Shown here: positions 30,180 through 35,902 of the stretch, one piece after another
Layout: every line of letters begins with the position of its first letter
How positions within the stretch are numbered: the stretch's first letter is position 1
DNA from: a virus
IMG/VR virus record: IMGVR_UViG_3300032160_001542
Span: 1 to 37,078 of that record
DNA: 37,078 bases
Reading direction: 5' to 3' (one strand)
Notes under the pieces: model-generated
Database searches by the model: none
Told to the model about the DNA's origin: nothing
What the model saw: only the letters and a program-made list of their open reading frames with translations
Translations under genes and position numbers: made by a program

Positions 30180-30881
30180 TCAGCCTTTTTTATTGAAACA
30201 AAAAAACAGGCGTTCGGACTGGAAAAATGCCATCCTAGCTTTTTCTAAGCGATCCAATTCGCTCCGCATCCTCGGCTCGAAAAATACCTTTGGAATTTTG
30301 ATCTCTTGGCACACAGGGCATCTCACGTTTTCTTTTTCGTAATCGTACCTGCTGACACAACAATGAGCGCAAGACCCACCATCGTTTACGGGGAAAATTC
30401 CGCATTTGACACAGAGGTCGCCGCCGGAAGCCTCATGTTCTTTGAGTAGCATCAGTCGCCACGCTGTGATTAGAGTGATCCCCTCAGTTGTAGATAACCT
30501 CTCATGCTCTCTGTACAGCCTAAGTTCAGATCGCATCTTCAGCTTTTCGACATGCAGCAGGTAAATTCCAGAGCGACCTGACTCCCCCTTGATGTCAGCA
30601 ATCTTCGACAAGGCACCAAATTCAACCAATTTATCAATGTAGCGTCGCACCGTGGCGAGGCAGAAGCATCTCTCAGCGACCATTGCGGGCACTAGATACA
30701 ACTCGCAGCCGCTAACCCGGAAGTCGAGCATGTACCGCAACCCCCAAGAAGAATTACCCGGAAGATCAGAGTGTCCGACCATAGTTTGCATCGCATAGCA
30801 GCACTCCTCACAGTCGCAGTCTGCCTGCCAGCGTTCAGGCGTTCCGTGCGGTGCCAGAGCAGCCGTATTCGTTTCAGGCAT
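30180..30881 (-). CDS. winged-helix protein with Cys pairs, probable regulator
   Basis: 233 aa. Residues about 48-110 form a winged-helix: CFCLATVRRYIDKLVEFGAL (72-91, recognition helix region), then strands GRSGIYLLHVEK. Cys groups: C22-D-C24-E-E-C27-C28, C157-V-K-C160 with C171-A-H-C174 (a zinc ribbon), and C188-P-V-C191. The gene faces left and is divergent from the lipoprotein at 31111. Direct repeats AAGGCGAA at 30926-30933 and 30937-30944 lie upstream of its start and may be its operator. It could be a phage-type regulator or replication initiator; no family is certain. Confidence 0.65.
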   Translation of the reverse strand: MPETNTAALAPHGTPERWQADCDCEECCYAMQTMVGHSDLPGNSSWGLRYMLDFRVSGCELYLVPAMVAERCFCLATVRRYIDKLVEFGALSKIADIKGESGRSGIYLLHVEKLKMRSELRLYREHERLSTTEGITLITAWRLMLLKEHEASGGDLCVKCGIFPVNDGGSCAHCCVSRYDYEKENVRCPVCQEIKIPKVFFEPRMRSELDRLEKARMAFFQSERLFFCFNKKG

Positions 30882-30925
30882 TTTTCGTTACCCGCCTTAT
30901 CGCTTCAACGGTAGCACGAGCCAGA

Positions 30926-30944
30926 AAGGCGAAGTCAAGGCGAA
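30926..30944 (-). promoter_or_regulatory. two AAGGCGAA repeats, possible operator
   Basis: AAGGCGAA occurs twice with an 11-nt period (about one helical turn) 45-63 nt upstream of the winged-helix gene's ATG. A shorter AAGGCG copy lies on the other strand near 30894. Such spacing suits a dimeric regulator. Confidence 0.35.
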
Positions 30945-31110
30945 AGATTGTCTACTTTGAGTCTTGTCTGTGGAAAATTAGGTAGCGAACAAATGTGGTC
31001 TGCTTTGCGACCGCTTATGACCAAGGTAATTTTCACCGCTGCCGAACATGACCTCGGTTACCTACAACCCCCGTCGCTAACGGACGAGAATCATTCTGAG
31101 GAAAAGACCA

Positions 31111-31515
31111 ATGAAGAAAATCGCACTGCTGTTTGTGCCGCTGCTTTTTTCACTTGGGTGTAGCAAGGGTCTTGCGACTCCTGCGGCTACACCATCATAT
31201 GTAACCATTAGTCCTCAAACTGCCGCTGTGACCTGCGATGTCAACGGTTGCACGCCACAGACGGTCGAGTTTACGGCTACGGTTTACGCTTCAGACGGGA
31301 CAACCCTAATGCCCAACGCCACTGTGAGTTTTTCGGACGATGTCAATGACGGATTCAGCCATCCTAATTTCACTAAAGTTTCACAAGGCCAAAGTGAGAC
31401 GCTCACATTTCTAGCCGACTCTCCAGCAGGCACGGTTTATCCAACAGCGATAATCACTACATACGGAGGCACTCTAGTGAAAAGTCAAGCGACGATCACC
31501 GTGACCCAACAATGA
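31111..31515 (+). CDS. lipoprotein with Ig-like domain
   Basis: 134 aa. Lipobox LFSLGC with C17 after MKKIALLFVPLLFSLG. Mature part: YVTISPQTAAVTCDVNG, then TVEFTATVYASDGTTLMPN, VSFSDDVND and SQATITVTQQ form the strand pattern of a bacterial Ig-like (Big) domain. GAGGAAAAG lies 6-14 nt upstream of ATG. The stop overlaps the next ATG (ATGA). A surface lipoprotein of this kind carried by a prophage may modify the host surface, but this is not proven. Confidence 0.75.
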   Translation: MKKIALLFVPLLFSLGCSKGLATPAATPSYVTISPQTAAVTCDVNGCTPQTVEFTATVYASDGTTLMPNATVSFSDDVNDGFSHPNFTKVSQGQSETLTFLADSPAGTVYPTAIITTYGGTLVKSQATITVTQQ

Positions 31516-31787
31516 CTATTATGATCGTGGATGGCATCGAGATTGATACAACGAAGTGGATTGATGCGAATGTCGCCCAGTTCAAGAACCCAAATGAATA
31601 TTTGGGGAAGCGCCGTAAGCTTCTGTCGAAGGAGATTGCCACTCGCAAAATTGACCTTCAGAATTTCGATTCTCGTGACACTCAGGGGCAGGCGCATCTC
31701 AAAGCATACATTCAAGAACTAGAGCAGCTAGACAAAGAACTCACGGACGAATGGGAGCAGAAGGTCAAAGGAGCGACCGGACGCTAG
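31512..31787 (+). CDS. 91-aa coiled-coil protein
   Basis: ATG 31512 overlaps the lipoprotein stop (ATGA). An alternative ATG lies at 31521. The N-terminal 30 residues read IVDGIEIDTTKWIDANVAQF; the rest is a long charged helix (KRRKLLSKEIATRKIDLQ, then AYIQELEQLDKELTDEWEQK) likely to form a coiled coil. No membrane segment. It converges with the candidate gene at 31784. Not recognised. Confidence 0.66.
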   Translation: MTIMIVDGIEIDTTKWIDANVAQFKNPNEYLGKRRKLLSKEIATRKIDLQNFDSRDTQGQAHLKAYIQELEQLDKELTDEWEQKVKGATGR

Positions 31788-32029
31788 ACCAGAACTTTGT
31801 CCTGTGATACCCAAACCCTGAATACTCCTGAGTCGTTCGGGATTTTCACTTCACGCATGATGTGACCGTGGCCGTACGCATCCGCTAAGCGATGGTCCAC
31901 CGACTCCGAGCGAAACCTGGGTTTGATAGATGAAGTCGCAGTTCGAGAGCATTGCACTCGGAGGTTCACGCCATCTTTGTTTTTCTCGACCGAAGACCAA
32001 TCGCCGGAATCGCAAAGCGGGCAGATCAC
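31784..32029 (-). CDS. possible small zinc-knuckle protein
   Basis: 81 aa from GTG 32029. The start MICPLCDSGDWSSVEKNKDG has C3-P-L-C6 and a further cysteine at 28, so half of a zinc ribbon. The remainder has polar, ordinary composition and ends FRVWVSQDKVLV. No ribosome site is visible, and the last bases overlap the convergent gene's stop. I keep it because the CPLC start is specific-looking, with low confidence. It may itself be decayed, as it lies next to a recombinase remnant. Confidence 0.42.
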   Translation of the reverse strand: MICPLCDSGDWSSVEKNKDGVNLRVQCSRTATSSIKPRFRSESVDHRLADAYGHGHIMREVKIPNDSGVFRVWVSQDKVLV

Positions 32030-32094
32030 GGGGCGAATTTACTCTCAGGTTCGGGGTGTGTCAATGGATGGCGTTATCCACCTAGTTTCGAAGC

Positions 32095-32217
32095 TTAAGC
32101 CCACACCGCGTTGACCTTCAGCCTTTTTCGACTCCGCCTTGGCGAGATAACGCATCGTGCTTTCCAACTTTTTGTGCCCGAGCAACTAGCGTGCCGCGAA
32201 CTTCTGCGTGACACACA
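32095..32217 (-). pseudogene. decayed C-terminus of a tyrosine recombinase
   Basis: One minus-strand frame reads V-T-Q-K-F-A-A-R, stop (TAG 32188), LLGHKKLESTMRYLAKAESK. This is the box II end of a phage integrase (LGH...STMRYL, with H and the catalytic Y). A neighbouring frame supplies K-V-N-A-V-W-A and TAA 32095, a usual ending of such enzymes, so at least one in-frame stop and one frameshift separate it from a working gene. MRHGFQYA in that second frame just upstream might be the ruined HxxR box. It differs from the intact integrase at the right edge. Confidence 0.65.
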
Positions 32218-32426
32218 CTCCGCATACTGAAAGCCATGACGCATCGGCAATCGTTGTTTATCGGTACACGCTCGCGTTACCTTTGTCACCAGAATGCGAG
32301 TCCTTGTCTCTTGATTTTCCGAGCGGGAATCCGTACCGTTGATATTGAAGCCTCAATAGCTGTAAGGTCGCATCCACCTAAAAGCGGTGCCCTAAACGCG
32401 GTACTCGGAAGTATGTTTGTGTACCT

Positions 32427-32620
32427 ACCAGTGGACGCCTGGTAATCAAAGCGCACCCCTTCTTTGGTATTTGTGCGTTCGAGGGGCTACAACCAGTCGT
32501 TGCCTGGTTATCAAAGCACCTTCCTTCGTTGGCATCCGTGCGTTCCGAAGCCTAAACCAGTGGACGGCTGGCGATGAAGGCATTCCTGTTAGGCGTCATG
32601 CCGTGCGCGTAAACGGTCTT
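32427..32620. repeat. about 64-nt structured tandem repeats, 2-3 units
   Basis: Units start at 32427, 32492 and 32556 (65 and 64 nt apart). Each opens with a hairpin of fixed stem and changing loop: ACCAG-N7-CTGGT (third unit CCAG-N7-CTGG). ATCAAAGC follows in units 1 and 2, then a conserved block TTGGYATYYGTGCGTTC. That block is enclosed by stems that differ but still pair: CCCCT(T)C/GAGGGG in unit 1, CTTCG/CGAAG in unit 2. Unit 3 is degenerate. No unspaced identical repeats with unique spacers, so this is not a CRISPR array. The period is not a multiple of three. Confidence 0.6.
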
Positions 32621-32782
32621 CACTAGCACAGGGATTCGTGTTCCCGACCCCGAGTCTTTTTCGTAAGTAACAACGAAACCAACCAAAAATGTTTAATGAT
32701 GTTTCAGCCTGGTTCCACAGAGCCGAGGACGTAGTAGTGCATCTCTTCGTCCTCTATCATCTCGTGAGAACTCTGTTCTTTA

Positions 32783-32870
32783 ATCGTCGCGGGCGATAGC
32801 GACGGCTTGCATTCGACGATAAGTCTGAGGAATCCCCGGTGCCGAATCCGGGTATTGCCGCAGAAGCGGC
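32783..32870 (+). ncRNA. cluster of three hairpins upstream of the PilZ gene
   Basis: ATCGTCG (32783-32789) pairs with CGACGAT (32814-32820); CCCGG (32835-32839) pairs with CCGGG (32848-32852); GCCGC-AGAA-GCGGC (32857-32870) is a tetraloop hairpin. Three perfect stems in 88 nt is suggestive of a structured leader or small RNA. I checked it by eye for the conserved GGGACGCAAAG-type segment of c-di-GMP-I riboswitches and did not find it. Confidence 0.35.
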
Positions 32871-33057
32871 GCTAGAAGTGTGCCTGAGAGAGAACGATTG
32901 CTCGATGCGTAATTGCGACTGTCCAGTTTCTTGGACAGGAACATTTACAAATCGTTACAAAACTCCCAAGAGAAAAACGAGTTGTTACAAAATCGGAACA
33001 GAATTTCGCGCTATAAGGGAATGGCGTCGACACACTACACAGGAGGGCGAGCTTTTG

Positions 33058-33084
33058 ATGAGCAAGTCAGGTCGAAAAGAGTGA
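33058..33084 (+). CDS. 8-codon leader ORF before PilZ
   Basis: AGGAGGG (33041-33047) lies about 10 nt before ATG 33058, the best ribosome site in this area. The frame (MSKSGRKE) ends with TGA 33082, which overlaps GTG 33081 of the PilZ frame (GTGA). It is either a leader peptide that couples translation or the true N-terminus of PilZ separated by a 1-nt frameshift. Confidence 0.4.
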   Translation: MSKSGRKE

Positions 33085-33368
33085 CTGAGGCGCGGCGGTA
33101 CCCTCGGTTCAAATTGGGAGTCGATGTGACAGTGCGGTCCCCAACGCTAGGTCTGATTCCCGGCATGTCGATAGAAATGAGCGAATCTGGAATGTCTGCC
33201 ATCCTGCCCGTCGAGGTGCCTGTCGGGGAGACCGTGGATTTGCGCATCAGTCTCCCACTTGGGCCGGTGGACCAGCGTGCCGTCGTGCGAAATAGAAATG
33301 CTTTTCGCCACGGGTTTGAATTCGCTCACCGCAAAAAGGAGACTTCGGCCAACGCAAATGAAACATGA
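33081..33368 (+). CDS. PilZ domain protein (c-di-GMP binding)
   Basis: PilZ domains bind cyclic di-GMP and pass the signal to motility, polymer or transcription targets. From GTG 33081 the protein is 95 aa, a single bare PilZ domain. The arginine motif RxxxR is present (R5-RYP-R9). The second motif, normally D/NxSxxG, reads E32-M-S34-E-S-G37, so the D/N is an E. Strands VDVTVRSPTLG, VDLRISLPLG and RHGFEFAHRK follow. The frame is open further up to 32913, but only GTG 33081 is coupled to a good ribosome site. The c-di-GMP link suggests a lifestyle or biofilm role. Confidence 0.8.
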   Translation: MTEARRYPRFKLGVDVTVRSPTLGLIPGMSIEMSESGMSAILPVEVPVGETVDLRISLPLGPVDQRAVVRNRNAFRHGFEFAHRKKETSANANET

Positions 33369-33516
33369 AATAAGGTGGAATTCCGAGCTTGAGGAATGGT
33401 TTTGCTCAAGATGCGGTCGAGTCTCTGACCACCTTGTGCGCGAGGATGCTCAAGCTGAGATGGAGTTGTTGGAGTGCGAACTTCCCTTTAATGCATCGGG
33501 GAAATCCACTCAATGA
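33358..33516 (+). CDS. 52-aa CSRC zinc-knuckle protein
   Basis: ATG 33358 lies within the last codons of the PilZ gene; AAGGAG is 16 nt upstream. The protein has WFCSRCGRVSDHLV (C16, C19) and EDAQAEMELLECELP (C40). From memory this resembles frequent short acidobacterial proteins with CxxCGRxSD and DAQ.E...EC, of unknown function. The end overlaps the next gene's ATG (ATGA). This is a good taxonomic hint toward Acidobacteriota but not proof. Confidence 0.66.
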   Translation: MKHEIRWNSELEEWFCSRCGRVSDHLVREDAQAEMELLECELPFNASGKSTQ

Positions 33517-33605
33517 AACTCAACAGTTTTCGGCTTTGGCTGGTTGTTGTCTCCCTGACACTGGTGACAATCGTACTGGTTCTACTCGTGGCTCATGCGA
33601 AATAG
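33513..33605 (+). CDS. 30-aa membrane peptide
   Basis: ATG 33513 overlaps the previous stop (ATGA), and the frame ends at TAG 33603. The product is one membrane helix: MKLNSFRLWLVVVSLTLVTI followed by VLVLLVAHAK, with basic residues at both ends. Coupled position makes a real small membrane protein likely. Candidate roles (regulatory peptide, holin-like pore) cannot be separated; one helix of this kind is not enough to call a holin. Confidence 0.5.
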   Translation: MKLNSFRLWLVVVSLTLVTIVLVLLVAHAK

Positions 33606-33713
33606 CACTTGCAGGCGCACACTGTGGGGGTAATCATCCTCACGTCCGCCTGACCCCTTGCCGACCAGTTTTTCACACCGATCTCCCGAATCAGGTCGGA
33701 CTGCGCCAGAGAT

Positions 33714-34514
33714 TCAGGTGGCAGCGGGCGGAGGACCAGCAGGCTTGGTTTGTCGGAAAGACTTCGGTCGCTCAAAGTGGTTGGTGGGCGCAAGTCTCCA
33801 CAAAGCAGAGTGATCCGTCACACCGCCGACCTGTACGTAATTTGCAATTCCCTTCGCCCACGTCTCGTACGCTCGCAAGAATGCGATGTACTCCTCTCGG
33901 AACTCGTCTAGTTGCACAATGGAGTCTTCGCCCAACGGTTTTGCCACCGCAAGCTGCTTTTGGGCACGGATTGCGTAGTTCGTGTTGAACGCCTGGACTA
34001 TATGGCTAAACTCTCGGCATTTACTCAGTAATTGATCCAAGGACTTGGCAGGAAAGGTCAGTTGCTCGCTGTAGCAGTAGAGCCAGCTGCCAATGTAGTC
34101 TGCGACGATGATCTGCTCCACCGCCTGCATGTTTTGTGAGTACGCTGAGCGGACGATGTTGATCAGTGACCTGGCATTATTGATGGAAGTGAACACTGCG
34201 AATGTCTCCACCAGTTCCCGCAGCCGAACATCATTCTCGGCGATGAATCGCTGATTGCGTTTCCCGGTTCGGATTTGTTGTAACCACACCACCAAGCGCG
34301 GTTTGGCGAACCATATCAAGACGAGCACGCCGAGAGCGACGAGAGCATCCAACACCCAAGGCCTGGAGAGCCACGGATACTTGCCGTTCAATCCCGCAAG
34401 GAATAGTGCAAGACCAAGAGCGGGCGTGAGGAATTTTAGAATCTCGACGGCGAGTTCGTGCCGACGTGGCGGGGCCACGGACGGTCTACCCAGGTTTGGG
34501 TCTAAGAATTCCAT
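33714..34514 (-). CDS. membrane protein of unknown function
   Basis: 266 aa from ATG 34514. The frame is open to a TTG at 34604, but the segment before 34514 has no ribosome site and a non-protein-like composition. Two membrane helices: ILKFLTPALGLALFLAGL (25-42) and VLDALVALGVLVLIWFA (54-70). A long soluble helical part follows (NDVRLRELVETFAVFTSINN, AVEQIIVADYIGSWLY, SLDQLLSKCREFSHIV), ending in a Pro/Ala-rich tail. Two-helix hairpins with a cytoplasmic domain occur in many small sensor or effector proteins. Not recognised. Confidence 0.65.
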   Translation of the reverse strand: MEFLDPNLGRPSVAPPRRHELAVEILKFLTPALGLALFLAGLNGKYPWLSRPWVLDALVALGVLVLIWFAKPRLVVWLQQIRTGKRNQRFIAENDVRLRELVETFAVFTSINNARSLINIVRSAYSQNMQAVEQIIVADYIGSWLYCYSEQLTFPAKSLDQLLSKCREFSHIVQAFNTNYAIRAQKQLAVAKPLGEDSIVQLDEFREEYIAFLRAYETWAKGIANYVQVGGVTDHSALWRLAPTNHFERPKSFRQTKPAGPPPAAT

Positions 34515-34624
34515 CACTCTGCTATCTGCCCCTACAGCACAGCACAAGACTGACGGCAGGGCAGTTTTCCCAGTGCGCGGATATGGTTCAATCTGCCGTA
34601 CCAATCATCCCTGGCTGATTTAGT

Positions 34625-34873
34625 TCACAGATGAAATGCTTCACGTTTCGGGTCCGAAGGTTGCCCGCTAAGAGCTTCCCAGACCTGACCGGGCATTGCT
34701 TTGACTTCCAAGAAGTTTCCCTGCACTAATAGAACCTCATGCCCCGCTTCCCGCAACAATTTCGCACAATGTTCAATCAACCCGAGCCTCTCCGGATTGG
34801 GTTTACGACACCAAACGCCAGCCTTCGATTGTGTGAGACTGAATACACCCGTCTTTTTGTTGTAGCCGCCCAT
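34625..34873 (-). CDS. 82-aa protein
   Basis: The ribosome site TAGGGA overlaps the stop of the 45-aa gene, 10 nt before ATG 34873; the longer frame to 34951 is not supported. Reading MGGYNKKTGVFSLTQSKAGV, then CRKPNPERLGLIEHCAKLLR and GHEVLLVQGNFLEVKAMPGQ, it looks like an alpha/beta domain with W and E at the end. Not recognised. The following leftward gene (34514) may be in the same operon. Confidence 0.62.
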   Translation of the reverse strand: MGGYNKKTGVFSLTQSKAGVWCRKPNPERLGLIEHCAKLLREAGHEVLLVQGNFLEVKAMPGQVWEALSGQPSDPKREAFHL

Positions 34874-34884
34874 CGTTATTTTCC

Positions 34885-35022
34885 CTAAGCTACTGGCTGA
34901 GCAATAGACACAACAGACGCTCGTCTCGGCTTTCCATGCAACTGACGCCATTCCTTTGCGGAAGGCACAATCCAGCCCTCCGTCAAGTGAAGTGACAGCT
35001 TTCGTTTGATCTCAATTTTCAT
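34885..35022 (-). CDS. 45-aa protein, first gene of a leftward unit
   Basis: ATG 35022 (AAGGA just upstream) to TAG 34885. The product MKIEIKRKLSLHLTEGWIVP continues SAKEWRQLHGKPRRASVV...PVA, a basic protein with beta character. Its TAG is part of the ribosome site of the next gene, 11 nt away. Stop and ribosome site overlap, ordered spacing and ordinary composition support it. Confidence 0.55.
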   Translation of the reverse strand: MKIEIKRKLSLHLTEGWIVPSAKEWRQLHGKPRRASVVSIAQPVA

Positions 35023-35135
35023 GGTCCTTAAAACCGGATTCTAGCACGACAAATTGTGACTCACGTAACTAACATCCCATCATTCATCCGTGTTAAGAAA
35101 AAGATGAACTCACAGCGGATTTGGGAGATGCGCAA

Positions 35136-35822
35136 ATGAAAACGCGAGTTGTCGTTTCGATGGTGCTTGCCACCGTGCTCATGGCATCAGCCCGCGACAA
35201 GAATGCAAGGGGCGGGCCGTATGTGTTCACGAGCAAGGCTTCCGCGCAGACGCTGAAGCCCTTAATCGTTCAGGACATGCTCAAGGATGGTTATGCTCTC
35301 GATAACGAGAGCCAATTTCAGCTGCGTTTCTCGAAGGTGGTGCAGATGCCGATGATGGGTGCTCTTTTCTCAATCCCAAGTGCTTGTACGGGCATGCAGA
35401 CACACAAGGTGTGGACTTACACGATGGTGGAACTCAATGGCACCACAACGGTCACGGTTCAGCCCGTGTGGGAATATCCGGGTGATTATTGCAGAACTCA
35501 GACTCACGAATTGATTTGGAACAAGCCGGACCAAATAAGCGCCTTTCAGGCAATGTTGGACCAAGCACCTGCTGCGACTGCGCCGCCCGCACCGGCACCT
35601 AGGGTCAGTGCGGCGACGACTTCAGCGGATGCGCCAACGCCCGTTGCCGCGTCGCATGACCAACAAAATAGCGCGAGTACTCAATCTACTCAGCCTCCAA
35701 CGCAGACTGCTGCAGAGCCTGTTGTAGGGGAAGAGAGTTTAGGAGATGCGGCACGACGCGCACAACAACGTAAAGCTTGCTTGGATCTGGCTAAGGACAA
35801 TCCCAGCATCAGCTGTAAATGA
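35136..35822 (+). CDS. secreted protein with Ala/Pro/Thr-rich tail
   Basis: 228 aa. ATG 35136 has GGGAG 8-12 nt upstream; the in-frame ATG at 35121 is less supported. Signal peptide MKTRVVVSMVLATVLMASA. Residues about 25-145 hold a folded part with paired cysteines (SACTGMQ, GDYCRTQTHELIW). From about 146 to 205 there is an unstructured Ala/Pro/Thr/Gln linker (QAPAATAPPAPAPRVS), and the end is charged with two cysteines (KACLDLAKDNPSISC). It is typical of periplasmic or surface proteins and likely host-derived or a surface moron. Not recognised. Confidence 0.7.
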   Translation: MKTRVVVSMVLATVLMASARDKNARGGPYVFTSKASAQTLKPLIVQDMLKDGYALDNESQFQLRFSKVVQMPMMGALFSIPSACTGMQTHKVWTYTMVELNGTTTVTVQPVWEYPGDYCRTQTHELIWNKPDQISAFQAMLDQAPAATAPPAPAPRVSAATTSADAPTPVAASHDQQNSASTQSTQPPTQTAAEPVVGEESLGDAARRAQQRKACLDLAKDNPSISCK

Positions 35823-35902
35823 GAATTTCCGCGCCAGAACCGCTGCCGCTTTGTGGGGTCCGCGATAGTGATAGGCAGGCTTCAGGAGAGAGGGAACGCG
35901 GG

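Larger units (their letters stand above)
32218..32912. other. gene-poor stretch
   Basis: Apart from the 64-nt repeats and the hairpin cluster listed separately, I see no gene here on either strand. Frames that cross it have no ribosome sites or protein-like composition. Its left edge touches the recombinase remnant, so it may be a relic of the arm of an older integrated element. Confidence 0.5.

Noticed and set aside
32550-32594. integron attC-like site (GCCTAA...TTAGGC)
   Set aside because: The outer pair resembles attC core sites, but the left core reads GCCTAAA instead of an RYYYAAC core and no IntI-type gene is present.
32427-32620. CRISPR array
   Set aside because: The whole unit is similar between copies, with no identical repeats separated by unrelated spacers and no cas genes.
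32629-32648. tRNA T-arm-like sequence
   Set aside because: GGGATTCGTGTTCCC has a T-arm shape, but the loop lacks the usual conserved A and no acceptor, D-arm or anticodon arm lies at the right distances.
33513-33605. holin
   Set aside because: One 30-aa membrane helix without a nearby endolysin does not support a holin call.
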